Positions 24,953 through 35,796 of a stretch of DNA of 64,000 nucleotides are shown one piece after another; position 1 is the first letter of the stretch; every line of letters begins with the position of its first letter. Made by a program: the position numbers and the translations under genes. This stretch comes from Datisca glomerata (taxonomy: Eukaryota; Streptophyta; Magnoliopsida; Cucurbitales; Datiscaceae): assembly GCA_003255025.1 (NCBI GenBank), contig QANY01008960.1, positions 124,001-188,000 on the forward strand, in the 5' to 3' direction. A model generated the notes under the pieces. The model was not told the origin of the DNA. It searched no databases and worked only from the letters and a program-made list of their open reading frames with translations.

Positions 24953-25679
24953 TGTTGGGTTATCCCTCCTATATTAGGAGGAGTGGGCTTGGAGCCAAAT
25001 TGGAGCTTGGTGTATGGTGCCGTTGTGTGTGTAACACACAATATAAACCCATTTATGTGCAAGGGTTTTTGTGTACGCCTAGAATTCTGAGTCTAAGTGG
25101 AATTCTCCACCGTGTAGCCGCCACTTAGCAATTTAGTTGGGAGCAATTCGGCTTTGAACTTTTTTCAAGCGACTTTGGGTTCTAGCCGCCTAAGTCTTTT
25201 TCTTAGGTGAAAAGAAATTGCTTTGAGCAATTTGTTATGGCCACCCGTAACTCAGGAAGAGAGAAAACGGTAGTGATAATTTGAAGATGTATTGGTTCAT
25301 CTTTAATAGTTTGATATTTGATTTATTAATTCTACAGTTAATTTTGAGAGCTTCTATACTAATAAGATTATTCTATTTTATTATATATCAATCGTTATCG
25401 GTTATGAATATTAATATTTTGATTGATGTAAGTCTCTAGTTCTATCTATAGAAGAAATTTAATGTATCCTATTATTTATTATAATGAAAGAATTATTTAA
25501 ACTTTGTCTCGTGATTTTTCCTTTCACTTGAAGGGTTTTCCATGTTAAATTTGATGTTCTTATTTTTTGTTTTTCCTATTAAGTTGATTATTATCTCTGC
25601 TTAATAATTTACTCTGATATTGAATTATCGACTACTTTATATTAAAGGCAGTGTATAGGGATTTTGAAAAATCCCATCA
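24953..25679 (+). repeat. 3' LTR of the Tnt1-like element
   Basis: It starts TGTTGGGTTATCC and ends AATCCCATCA, 727 bp. The second half (25262-25679) aligns with 20586-20817 plus 22736-22928 of the broken 5' LTR. The junction of purine tract and LTR start is tandemly duplicated: 47 bp beginning at 24891 repeat at 24938, so an extra LTR start is seen at 24906. Confidence 0.78.
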
Positions 25680-26672
25680 CCTGACGTGCTGTGTGGTCGT
25701 GAAGGACTTTTTTGTTTCAAGTTATAGCAAATAAAAAAAGTGTTATTAGTCTCTATAACTAATAATTTTTTCAATCAAGTGTTCTAGTCATTTTAAAATT
25801 TACAATCAGATCATATGTTAGCCTTAAATTTTGATATGTTAGCTGATGATCAAACAACTGAAACACACATTGCTAATTATAAATACTAAGGACTTAATTA
25901 CAACTTTTTTAATTACCTTGACTAGAAATATATTTCACTCTATGTAAACAGTTGTGTTTTTTACAGCCTTTGAACACTTCATTGTAATGAGTGTACAAGT
26001 AAACCTCAAAATAATATGTCCAACTCAGTATGATATGAAACACTTGAATTCATCTTACAATCTTATAAGTCTTTGTAATCCACTATAAGATCAAAATCTT
26101 TATCTTAATATTACTTGGGATTCTAGTAATAAGTCAATTAGAGTGGAACAAGTTCCCTTGTTCTCAAAAGAACGACAGATGATAGTGCTCAAAGCCTAAA
26201 CCGCCGATCTCATTTGAATGGTCCAGGCCAGGATAAATGAAAAAAATAAAACTAGAGAGGTTTTTCTACACTTTCAAAGATCTGGACCGTTAAAAATAGA
26301 ACCGACAGTTCATATCCGAATCTGTTCTGTGCCGTTCCTTACTAGATTTGGGTCAGTTTGGGAGTAGTTTTGTTTCAAAATAATATCATTTGACAACGTT
26401 ATTATAAAACGCTCAATTAGTCTTATACTTTTGTTTCCTTTTGGCTTTTCTTGCTCCATCCCAATTTGCCCGGCCCTGGCAAGCTTTCCTTGTAGCAGCA
26501 CTTCTGGCGAATTTGTCCTCCGACCGCATAGAGCCGAGGTGGTCCTCTTCAATCCTTCGAGACTTCTATTTCTTAAATGACAAATTCCATGTTTATTTCA
26601 TAATCTCCCTGATTTGCTGTCTTAAACTCTTTGTTTTCTCCTCCTCAAAAGCTCCAGACTTGTGGACCCATA
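25680..26672. other. Intergenic and 3' flank of PPR gene
   Basis: Contains the presumed 3' UTR of the minus-strand PPR gene near 26440-26672. The rest shows no gene or transposon that I can support. Confidence 0.4.
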
Positions 26673-29258
26673 TTACCAATAATCTCCACAAGAGCATAGG
26701 CCATCCTTGAAGTGATGAAAGCGGTATCCATCTCGCACTACAAGTTTCCTGGAGGTAATAAGAGATATCAGCTTTAGTACAAGGTGACAGTCGTCGCAAA
26801 CTCGGAGGTTCTTCATTACATGCATAGGCATCCAAGAAGACGTGCTAATTAAACCAAAAGCGATCGCTAGCTTCTCGCTATGGTACATTGAACTAGGAAC
26901 GGCAACATAGTCACATGTATCTTCTAGTTTCTTAATAATCTCTTCCAATTTTGTACAAATTTCCTTCATCTGTGGATGGCTAGTGTCATTTACAGTGAAC
27001 ACATGTACCCTGTTAGCAACCTCTATCCAGCTGCAACCAGGACTCTTGTGAACTCCTTTCTCCCTCATTAATTTTCTCACATCTGCAACACATTCTAATC
27101 TACCTGACTCCAGATAGATATTTGCTAGAAGAACATAATTTCCCGAATCTTCTGCGTCTAATTCTAGCAAATTTCTCACTGCTAATTCTGCTAATTTTGA
27201 GACATGATGAATTTTGCAAGCACTTAGCAGAGCCCCCCAAATAGCAGCATTTGGCTTAAAAGGCATTTGTTCAATTAAATTCTTCGCCTCGTCTAGTAAT
27301 CCAGCTCGACCGAGCAAATCTACCATACAAGCAAAATGCTCAGCCGTTGGACCAATGCCATAATCATGAGTCATCTGGTTGAAAAAATGTTTTCCAACTG
27401 TGACAAGACCTGAATGGCTACACCCTGATAGTACCGCGACGTAACTTATATGATCAGGTCTGTAGTCTAACTTCAACATATTATGAAAAATTTCAATCAC
27501 CTTGCTGCCTTGACCATTTTGAGCATATCCTCCCATAATTGAATTCCAAGAAATCAAATTTTTTTCGTGAATTGAATCGAAAACATTTTGTGCTGATTCG
27601 ACTTTTCCACACCTTGAATACATTGTAACTACACTGTTTGCAACTGAAACATTGGAACCAAACCCAAATTTTTCAGCTTGTGATATAACTTGGACACCAA
27701 GTTTTAACATTGCTAAATCAGCACAAGCACTTATTGTTGTTACAAAGGTGATCCAATCAGGCTTGACATCTTCCCTTTGCATTACAATATACAACTTGAG
27801 ACCTTCTTCCCAAAGACAATGTTGGAAATATGAACCTAACATTGAATTCCAAGTTATAACATTCCGCTCTGGCATTTTATCAAAGTAATTTCGGGCTTTT
27901 TCGACGTTACCCACTTTAGAGAATGCGGATATCATTGTTGTCCATGATATTATATCTCTGACAGACATCATTTCAAATGCATGATTTGCTTTCCAAGTAT
28001 CTCCGCAATTTGCATACATTGTAACAGTGGCATTACCTACAGGCACAGAAAAATCCATCCCGGTCTTGATTGTGTATCCATGGAGCTGCTCCCCAATTGA
28101 CATATGCTCTTGTCCTGAACAAATCCCAAGAACTGTTGCTAGAGTAAATTCATCTGCGGTAACATTAGCTTCTCTCATTTGCCTAAACAGAATCAAAGCT
28201 TCTTCTTCATTCCCAACTTGTGCAACTCCACCAATTAAAGAAGTCCAAGAAATTGCGTTTTGATCAGCTAAACTGTTAAATATCCTTCTTGAAACTTCTA
28301 AGCTTCCACTTTTTGCATACAGGTTGACCAGCCCACTGCCTACCACAGCATCAAGAATGAGTTCCATGCGGACAATTCGTGTGTGCAAATGTTTGCCCCA
28401 TTCCAGATCATTTATGCTAGCACATGCTCCTAGTACACTTGCATATGTCATTGAATTTGGTTTACAACCTTGTTTACACATCTCCACAAACATGGTGAGA
28501 CTCTCGACGCTATGCCCATGTTGAGAAAGTATCGAAATCATTGTGCTCCAAGAAACGAAGTCGCGCAGAGGCATCTGCATGAACAAATCAAAAGCCTTTT
28601 CAACCCCGTGACATCTCGAGTAGCCATAGATCATACTGTTCCAACTAAACAAACTTGGGTTTTGGATTCCCCAAAATACTTGTTCAGCAGTGGTAACTGC
28701 ATCACACTTAATATACATATCAATGATAGAATTTTGGATTGGCACATGGCTTTGTAAACCAATTTTTTCCATAAGACTATGCAACTGAAGAGCCAGTCTT
28801 GAGTAGCCAAGTCTACCACAGGCCTTCATCACACAAGACAAAGAAAACTGGTCAAGAACATAATTATCATCATGAACCATCGTAAGGAAAACATTAATAG
28901 TGTCCTCCGCCCGCCCATTGTGAAAATAGCCAGACATCATCGTAGTCCATGAAACAGAGTCTCTCTCAGGCAATTCTTCAAACAGCCTCTCTGCTTCACT
29001 CACTCGCCCAGAATTTAACAACCCATTGATCATTGTGTTCCAGCTGAAAACATTACATTGTTTGATACTAGTGAAAATGTTACAAGCATCTTCTACCAAG
29101 TTGCAGTTAAAATACATATGCAATAGATGATTTTGAAGAAAAATGAAGGAATCCATGCCAGAGGATATGAGTTGGGCATGAAGTTTTCGGGCAGTGGGTT
29201 CTGACCCTAGTATTCCACACGCTTTCATAGCATCACAGAACTTCTGGGAAAGCTCCAT
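26673..29258 (-). CDS. PLS-class pentatricopeptide repeat protein with DYW domain
   Basis: An intact intronless frame of 861 residues. Tandem P, L and S repeats fill about residues 25-690, with typical strings such as VFSWNTMINGLLNSGR, DSVSWTTMMSGYFHNGRA and NLISWNSIMGGYAQNGQ. The E region ends in the PG box SPGCSWIEV (about 739-747). The C-terminal deaminase-like DYW domain keeps HSE (793-795), CDDCH (821-825), CSC (855-857) and the terminal DYW. In the family the repeats bind RNA base by base and the DYW domain performs C-to-U editing in mitochondria or plastids. The stretch between the PG box and HSEKLA is about a dozen residues shorter than usual: the GYVPDTS-type and E/K-rich segment is reduced to DYVAVPSSMY. 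No clear transit peptide is visible. A GA/CT microsatellite lies about 170 bp upstream. Confidence 0.95.
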   Translation of the reverse strand: MELSQKFCDAMKACGILGSEPTARKLHAQLISSGMDSFIFLQNHLLHMYFNCNLVEDACNIFTSIKQCNVFSWNTMINGLLNSGRVSEAERLFEELPERDSVSWTTMMSGYFHNGRAEDTINVFLTMVHDDNYVLDQFSLSCVMKACGRLGYSRLALQLHSLMEKIGLQSHVPIQNSIIDMYIKCDAVTTAEQVFWGIQNPSLFSWNSMIYGYSRCHGVEKAFDLFMQMPLRDFVSWSTMISILSQHGHSVESLTMFVEMCKQGCKPNSMTYASVLGACASINDLEWGKHLHTRIVRMELILDAVVGSGLVNLYAKSGSLEVSRRIFNSLADQNAISWTSLIGGVAQVGNEEEALILFRQMREANVTADEFTLATVLGICSGQEHMSIGEQLHGYTIKTGMDFSVPVGNATVTMYANCGDTWKANHAFEMMSVRDIISWTTMISAFSKVGNVEKARNYFDKMPERNVITWNSMLGSYFQHCLWEEGLKLYIVMQREDVKPDWITFVTTISACADLAMLKLGVQVISQAEKFGFGSNVSVANSVVTMYSRCGKVESAQNVFDSIHEKNLISWNSIMGGYAQNGQGSKVIEIFHNMLKLDYRPDHISYVAVLSGCSHSGLVTVGKHFFNQMTHDYGIGPTAEHFACMVDLLGRAGLLDEAKNLIEQMPFKPNAAIWGALLSACKIHHVSKLAELAVRNLLELDAEDSGNYVLLANIYLESGRLECVADVRKLMREKGVHKSPGCSWIEVANRVHVFTVNDTSHPQMKEICTKLEEIIKKLEDTCDYVAVPSSMYHSEKLAIAFGLISTSSWMPMHVMKNLRVCDDCHLVLKLISLITSRKLVVRDGYRFHHFKDGLCSCGDYW

Positions 29259-29426
29259 ATAAAATTGTTAGTGAAATGATCAAGGCAAATAATAAAAAAC
29301 CAATCGGGGATGAAAGCATTAAGCTTGGTACCGTGCCTCGATCCGTGACCTTAAAAATTCTATGTAGAACCGAACCAAACCGAAGTTGACGTCAGAGCCG
29401 AACCTAATACCGAACGACATTTCGGG

Positions 29427-29429
<3 letters not shown>

Positions 29430-29478
<49 letters not shown>
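29430..29478. repeat. (GA)24 microsatellite upstream of the PPR gene
   Basis: A perfect GA run about 170 bp upstream of the minus-strand PPR start, (CT)n on the coding strand. CT tracts are common in plant 5' UTRs and core promoters; a regulatory role here is a guess. Confidence 0.9.
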
Positions 29479-29805
29479 CCGAGATGCAGACAACGAAGCG
29501 GCTGAAAGAGGAGAGAGAGGGAGGGCTATGAGTGCCGAGTGGAGAGTGATGGAGGAGCAGAGCCGCTACGGTACGGGGTACCGCTACCTGGTCAATTAAT
29601 CCATGAGTCCTTCTTGTGAGCCCCACTGGCCACTTGAGGTGATCGAAGTGTTAATCGCCTCTGCACCGGTACCCACCAGTTGGTAGAAGTGTCCCGCCTC
29701 TCAAATTTGGCTGCCTAATACCACATAGCACATATAATTTATAGAATATCTTTATTTATCTGTAGGTTTGGTTTCACAATATATTAACTGATCAGGAACT
29801 AAGGA
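29479..29805. other. Upstream region of the minus-strand PPR gene
   Basis: Holds the presumed promoter of the PPR gene. It is GC-richer than its neighbours up to 29700. No clear TATA box was seen. Confidence 0.35.
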
Positions 29806-30120
29806 GTACTACTATAAAATGAAGTTTAGATGATAGTGAAAATTTGTCATCAAAATTTTTTAAGACGGGAATGCGACTGTCATTTATCAGCTTGTCATCT
29901 AAACTTATTTTATCAAAAACCATCATCAAAAGGTACTGCCAAAACACTTTTGATGACGCGGAATTTCCGTCATTAAACGTGCCGCAAAAACACCTTTAAT
30001 GACGGAGATTGCCCGTCATTATAGGTGCCGCCTATTATGGCAGGCAATCCTCGTCATTAAAAGGTCATTTTAAAAAAAATGTCATGGAAAGGCAAAAACC
30101 TGCATTTCCATGACAGCCTT
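29806..30120. repeat. CACTA-type subterminal repeat block
   Basis: It opens TACTACTATAAAATG, close to the CACTACTATAAAAAG end of the nested element at 13492. It continues with the same alternating TGACGGAGATT / CCGTCATTA motifs, and a small foldback (GTCATGGAAAGG...CATTTCCATGAC) lies at 30078-30112. It looks like the end of a related non-autonomous element; the other end was not found. Confidence 0.55.
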
Positions 30121-32200
30121 TCATCCCCTCAATATTGTCATCACTAATATGACTACCATTCTTTCCATGTTTTACTTGCAAACAGAGTATTTCAAAATGT
30201 GCTTAAAGAACCACCAGACCACTAATATTACAAAGGCAAAAAATGTCTTTCTATGGCATCCATTCATCTTCTCAATCTATGACAACCATTTATCTCTTCA
30301 TTATTGTCACTAGACCACTAATATTACAGTCATTCTTTCCAAATCTCACCAGACCAAGAATATTATAACCTTTATAATAAGAAACCTTTACTATAGGGAA
30401 TAATAAAAGAATCTAACTGGCCCATCTACATGAACGACCTGAAACTTACCATGTAGTATATTAAGTTCAGGATATGATGATCCAATACATTCAGATCTGC
30501 ATCTTTATCAAATGCTAAGAAAGCAACCTACAAGATAAACAGGAATAGACGTCTTGATGACTTGTTGAACTTCGGGTATATATTTAGATTGTGAAGTCAA
30601 ATGATACTCACCACAACTCATCTTATCAAGAAACAAGTGAAGCAAATTAGCGTCACAAAGCCAACCTGCAGGGAGAAAGCGGGGAAGGGGGAGGTATAAA
30701 AACTTTAGCAACACCAAATGGAACTCTATCTTTTTGAACTTAGTTAACATTTTGATCTATAGTTGTTAGATTTTAGAAAGTATGAAAGATATGAAAAGAA
30801 ATGGTAGAGCATATAATGTTTATTGTTTGGTTTTAGTAGAAATGAAAAGGAAAATTAGCGTGCAAATAGAATTTACAAAAATTTCCTTTAATCTCTTTCT
30901 CATTCTTTTACTTCTTCCTTCTACTTTTCTTTGTCTTATTTTAATTCCCCATTAGCATAAGGGTACTATGATACTATGTTGTAGTAGATGCACAAAGCAA
31001 TACTCACCAGCCTTTATTAGCTACACTACATATCAATTTTGCAAATATGAGCATATAAAATAACTTTTTCTGTACTACTACAAATAAACGTCTTTTCCCC
31101 TTGTTTTTGCTGAAATCACAGCCAATATCAATACTATTAGATTATCCAATAAGTTAGTAAATATTTTTCATATGTCTTTTCCACTGCACAACACATTCTG
31201 GTTCAAAATATCGAAAGAGTTTCATCCACTCGGAAACTTACAACTACATAATTTATAAACAAGAAGGAAGGGGTCATACTGAACTGAACTACGGTCTACA
31301 ACTTATTCTTTCTAACATGTTTATTTATGCATGCAATATAGTGGGCCACTATTTGGCTTCTATTTGTACAAAGCGATAATCAAAACAAGGAATCCAATAA
31401 TATAAATGCTAATTGATTCCTAATACTAGCCATAGATGTAGTGTCCTTTCTCATAACTGCATTAGATTCTGAACATAGCAAATAATCAATGATGTTGTGT
31501 TCAACACTAACAGATTTGAGTTGATTACTTTTAATCGATTTGGCACCTAAATTACATAACTGACAAACTTTAGACTTTTGGGAGTGTGCACGATTATTTT
31601 AAGTTTTTGGATAAGCTTATGTTGATTCTGAGTCATCATCATTTTCATCATTTTGTAGGTGAAAACAGATTAATTGCAGAGAAGAAACAGTCAACAAGTT
31701 ATATAAATACAATTACCTCTTATTAGAAAGAGTTAACTAACATTTCTAAGCATGAAATAAAAATCATTACTTACACCTAAAAATGCTAGAACCCTGCACC
31801 ACACCAGAACTATGTAGATCTTTTTAGACTTGAAAATGAATGGATGGAAAGTCCATTGCAACAGAAAATTATAGTGGCTCTTTAATTTGGGGAATGGGGG
31901 ATTCCAACTAGAATTTACTGAAACACACAGGTACACACACGCTTACAAGATGTTAAGTAGGATTAGATTCCTCATTATGAATGGAGGAAGCTACTGTAAG
32001 CTTAAAAGTACACTAAACGAGATGCAGGAAAAGCATACTTAAGAAGATATTTCCAGTACTGGGGTATCTCCGCCATCGAATCATATAACGTGATGGGAAG
32101 CTAAAACTACTTAACTAGCCTATTTTTTTTAGTATTTCACCATTTAGAAGTGTTATAGTCTCTTATTAGTTATATATTATTACTATAATTGATAAAATTC
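30121..32200. other. Intergenic, nothing recognised
   Basis: AT-rich sequence with short unrelated open frames. Possibly it is the interior of the CACTA-type element that begins at 29806, but no coding domain supports that. Confidence 0.35.
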
Positions 32201-32220
32201 TTACACGTCATTTCATTAAA

Positions 32221-32266
32221 AAAAACTGTCATCGAGAGGCAACAATACCTCTCGACGACAGTTTTT
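32221..32266. repeat. Near-perfect 19-bp foldback
   Basis: Arms at 32221-32239 and 32248-32266 pair with one mismatch around an 8-base loop. Sequence style (A-run, CTGTCATCGAGAGG) matches the foldbacks of the CACTA-type blocks at 13710 and 30078, so it is probably a subterminal hairpin of a third such element and not an RNA gene. Confidence 0.65.
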
Positions 32267-32484
32267 AAAAAAAATGCCAGTGACATCTGCCAGCAACTCA
32301 TACACAACCAAATATATTCAAAACCATTTCAGACATTTAAATGGTCTAATAAAAGATTTTGGAAAAAACTTGCAGCAAACACCATTGAATCTTCACTACC
32401 AAAAGTTACATAATTGGTACTAATATCTCACAGATCTAGGGAAAACACTTAACTAATTCATCAAACCAAAAGCCTTCCAAAAAC

Positions 32485-34870
32485 CAAACTGGCGTCTTAT
32501 GCAATATCTTTATCCAATTGGAGTAAGGCTAAATTTGGTGTTATCCCAAAGAAAATTAGAGAGGTCCAGAAGGCCTTAGATGATCTGTATACCTCGGGTC
32601 ATTGGGATTCAATAGGGCGGCAGGCTCGAAATTTACAGAAAGACTTAGAAGCTCTTATTCTTCATGAGGAAACCTGCTAGGCTCAAAGAGCTAAGTCAAA
32701 TTAGCTTATAGCAAAGGATTCAAATACTAAGTTTTTCCACGCCAAAGCGTCAGCCAAGAAAAGGAAAAACTGAATTAAGGCTTTGATGAACCCGAGTTGT
32801 AGCTGGATTAAAGATCAAGATTAGATGGAGGAATTGGCTGCCAACATTTTGAGACCTTATGGACATCCTCGAACCCTTCTAAGTCAAATTTGATTGTTGA
32901 ATCTAAGGACATCCCGAGACTTGTTTCAGAGGAGATGAACCGTGACTTGAAATTAGACCATATACGACGTCAGAGGTTGTAGCAGCTCTCAAGGCCATGC
33001 ATCGTGATAAAAGCCCCAGGCCAGATGGTTTTCATGCGTTATTGTTCGAGCAGTATTGATAATTAGTGTCTCAATGTTGGATTTCTACCTGTCTTGCCTC
33101 AACCAGGATACTCACATGGACAACAATAATGGTCATTCTTAAAAATTCTGATCTCATGTACTTGAATCATATTAGACCTATTAGCTTATGTAATGTAATT
33201 TATAAGATTGTTTAAAAAGTGATAGCTAATCGGTTGAAAAATGACATGCCACTGATTGCTTTGGAGAACCAAAGTGATTTTCTTAAGGGTCGCTTGATTT
33301 CTAATACGTTCTAGTTGGTTTTGAAGTTCTTCATCATATACAGTCCCGAAAAAAGGGAAAATAGGTTTCATTAATGTGAAATTAGATATAAACAAAGCTT
33401 ATGATCGGGTTAAATGAGGCTCTACAATTTGTTTTGGAAGCATTGGGTTTCAGCAGTCCTTTCATTTAGAGTATTATGAGATGTATTTCCTCAGCCTTCT
33501 TTGATATTCTAGTCAATGGGAGACCGTCTAGAGTTATCTACCCCCCAAATGGGGCTCCAACAAGGTGACCCTCTCTCCCCATATTTATATGTGTTGTGCT
33601 ATGAAGAATTGTCTGCTCTTATTAATGCGGTTGTTTCTAGTGGATCGCTTTCATGTCCAAGGATGGGGAGATCAGGGCCTAGAGTTTCTCATCTCCTTTT
33701 TGTATATGACAGCCTTATTTTCTTCCAGAGCTCGTTGATAGATAGCCAGACTTTGAGGAACCTTCTGGGTGTCCATCTTCGAGATAGAGTGTCAAATTCC
33801 TAAAATCTGCGATGATTTTTTCTCCAAACAATATCTCTTCTGCCAAAGCTGATGTTACTGGTACTCTTGGCATTCCTATTTCCATGTTTAATGATAGTTA
33901 CTTTGGCCTCCCAGCCTTTATGGGTCATTCTAAGAAGTTGATATTTAGATACCTTAAGGTCTGTATGTGGAAGTTACTATAAAGATGGAAGGAGAAACAA
34001 TTCTCAGTGGGTGGTAAGGAAATCTTGCTTAAAAATCTTGTGCTCAAGCGCTCACTATTTATGCTATGAATTGTTTCAAGATCCATGTTAGTGTGTGTAG
34101 AGAGCTTGAGGTTATTATGGTAAATTTATGGCGGGGTTTTTTGGATAATGGTCCCAAAAAGCATTGGCTCTACTAGGAGGATCTCTGTGCCTGAAATGTA
34201 AAGGGGGGATGGGTCTCACATGTTTGTCAACTTTCAATTGTGCTCTAATTGGTAAGCAATATTGGAGACTTATAAAAAACCCTCAACGTCCCTGGCTAGA
34301 GTTCGTAAAGAAAAGTATTTCCCAAATGGGAATTTTAAGTCAACAATGAGTAAGAATTCTGATTCATCGACATGGAAAAGTATCATGTGCGGGAGAGCTA
34401 CCCTCAAGTGTGGTCTTAGGTGGAGAGTGTGGAATGATCGCTTGATTTCTGCATTCAATGAAGCTTGGATTCCAAGACCAAATCTGTTCAAACCTAGATC
34501 CATTGGCCCTGATTGTCCAAACCTCCTTGTTGGTGATTTCATTGGTCTGTCTCGTTGGTTGTATCCTAAATTCAATAGCATTTTATCCCAGAGGATGTTG
34601 ATGTTATCTCTTATATCTGTCTTATTGGTTCGGATTGTGTAGACAAGAAGATTTGGCATCACTACAAGGATGGTATTTATCCTATTAGGAGTGGTCATTG
34701 AGCGCTAATGGAAGACAATATGGCTCCAGAGACTTCCGTTTCGGGTGAAGCTTGTACATGGAAGAATATGTGGTGTTTACACATTCCCCTTAAAATCAAG
34801 ATTTTTCTTTGGAATGTTTCTCGTAACATTGTACCTGTTGGTTGTCACGGTACGTGCACGACGAAAGCGT
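32485..34870 (+). mobile_element. L1-like LINE, degenerate, plus strand
   Basis: The pre-RT region at 32490-32680 reads SNWSKAKFGVIPKKIREVQK. RT follows with VKLDINKAYDRV (about 33377), GLQQGDPLSPYLYVLCYEEL (33550-33610) and a decayed FVYDS in place of FADDS (33700). Later segments (34164-34640) give GGMGLTCLSTFNCALIGKQYWRL, and the zinc-binding part starts at 34745 but is cut near 34870. Stops are frequent (for example 32680, 32763, 33058). The endonuclease part is missing. Its right side abuts the gag end of a minus-strand copia fragment. Confidence 0.85.
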
Positions 34871-34937
34871 GTGGCTCGAGGTCATTTAAAAATTAAATTT
34901 TTAATAAAGATCAATTTTTTTAATAAAATAAAACTTG

Positions 34938-35599
34938 CGCAACACTCTTAATCCAAGCACTAAGAAGAGAATCATTATTTATAGGTCGAGTAATGGTTCC
35001 ACAATGAATCTGAGTTTGTTCTTAACTGAAAGAGCAATCACCATGGCTCGACTCCAAGATGCATAATTCTCTCCAGTTAAGAGTTGTGAAACCAAAGTCA
35101 TACCTAGATTATCATAATGATGGAGGTAGTAAGGAGTGCTACCATCATCAATGCCAGAAATTTGAGGAGAAACAGGATTTGCAGAAGTTTGAGAATCAAC
35201 TTCAATCGACATGATCAGATTTGATCAAAAGAAGAATCAAACATAAGTAAAATTTTAATCGGATTTGATTGAGAAGCAAAATTTGATCGGACTCGATTGA
35301 GTAATGAAAAATAAAAGTCGCGAACAATAACAATTTTAGAGGTCTGATACCATATTAATGCAGAAAATGTGTACAGAGAAGAAGATTCTTCATTTGTTCT
35401 TGAATAATCATTACAGAGATATATACAGAGGAAGCTGCCAGGTTAGCTGCCAAACTAACTAACAACATAGAAAACTATATGCTAACACTAACTCTAATAG
35501 AATGATTACACGTGGCATAAGATAAGATGTCATCTCTAATAAGAGTTTTTGTAATGGATTTGAAGAAGCGTTGAGTCATTATAGAGAAATTGTCTCACA
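34938..35599 (-). mobile_element. 5' end of a minus-strand copia element: LTR, PBS, gag start
   Basis: On the minus strand the order is LTR, primer site, gag. The primer site TGGTATCAGACC is the complement of 35341-35352. The gag start (35212 to 34979) reads TPYYLHHYDNLGMTLVSQ and NYASWSRAMVIALSVKNKL, the N-terminal copia gag domain; a frame change lets it continue to about 34938 (NNDSLLSAWIKS). The LTR probably spans 35359-35599, with TGTGAGACAATT as its start and TCTGCA as its end, but there is no second copy to test this. Everything 3' of early gag is missing. Confidence 0.75.
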
Positions 35600-35683
35600 T
35601 TTATGACTTGTAGGTTCCTTTTTGTACTTTCATCAGTTCCCTGCTTCTGCTTGAAGTTTTTCTCATTTGGTTCTTATAATTAG

Positions 35684-35796
35684 GTCATTTTGGGACATGA
35701 CCAACTTCATTTGCTCCTATCGTTGAAAGGGCAATGACTATTGTTGAGCAGAGTGGTGGCCAGTACCATGTTTTGCTTATTATCGCTAATGGGCAG
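35684..35796 (+). pseudogene. Single exon of an RGLG-type (copine-domain) ubiquitin ligase
   Basis: The segment reads PTSFAPIVERAMTIVEQSGG then QYHVLLIIANGQ, and is followed at once by a GTAG splice donor (35797). It is preceded by a pyrimidine-rich tract and TTAG acceptor (35680-35683). This is the copine/vWA core of plant RGLG RING E3 ligases, where the usual wording is IIADGQ. A TGA lies just before PTSF (35698-35700), so the exon is no longer open. No other RGLG exon was found on either side. The copia LTR ending at 35599 sits in what was the upstream intron. Confidence 0.7.

Larger units (their letters stand above)
20586..25679 (+). mobile_element. Tnt1-like copia element, 5' truncated and internally deleted
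   Basis: The 5' LTR part starts near 20586 and matches the 3' LTR from about 25262 on, so the first 310 bp of the 5' LTR are missing. A LINE interrupts it (20818-22735). It resumes at 22736 and ends with TCCTAACA at 22928, followed by the primer-binding site TGGTATCAAAG at 22931. A gag relic follows (23460-23950, for example NKAFLIRKLV, SLWKKLKELYE), and a protease/pre-integrase piece (24000-24250, IVLKNVRHVPGIQLDLIS) is fused to it. Integrase and RT are almost wholly deleted. The purine tract GAGAGGGGAGTT (24941-24952) leads into the 3' LTR. Confidence 0.82.

Noticed and set aside
32221..32266. microRNA precursor hairpin
   Set aside because: The arms are only 19 bp with a short loop and match the foldbacks of CACTA-type blocks elsewhere in the window; no extended precursor stem is seen.
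34270..34698. Minus-strand 142-codon open frame
   Set aside because: Shadow of the plus-strand LINE; the plus frame carries the LINE motifs.
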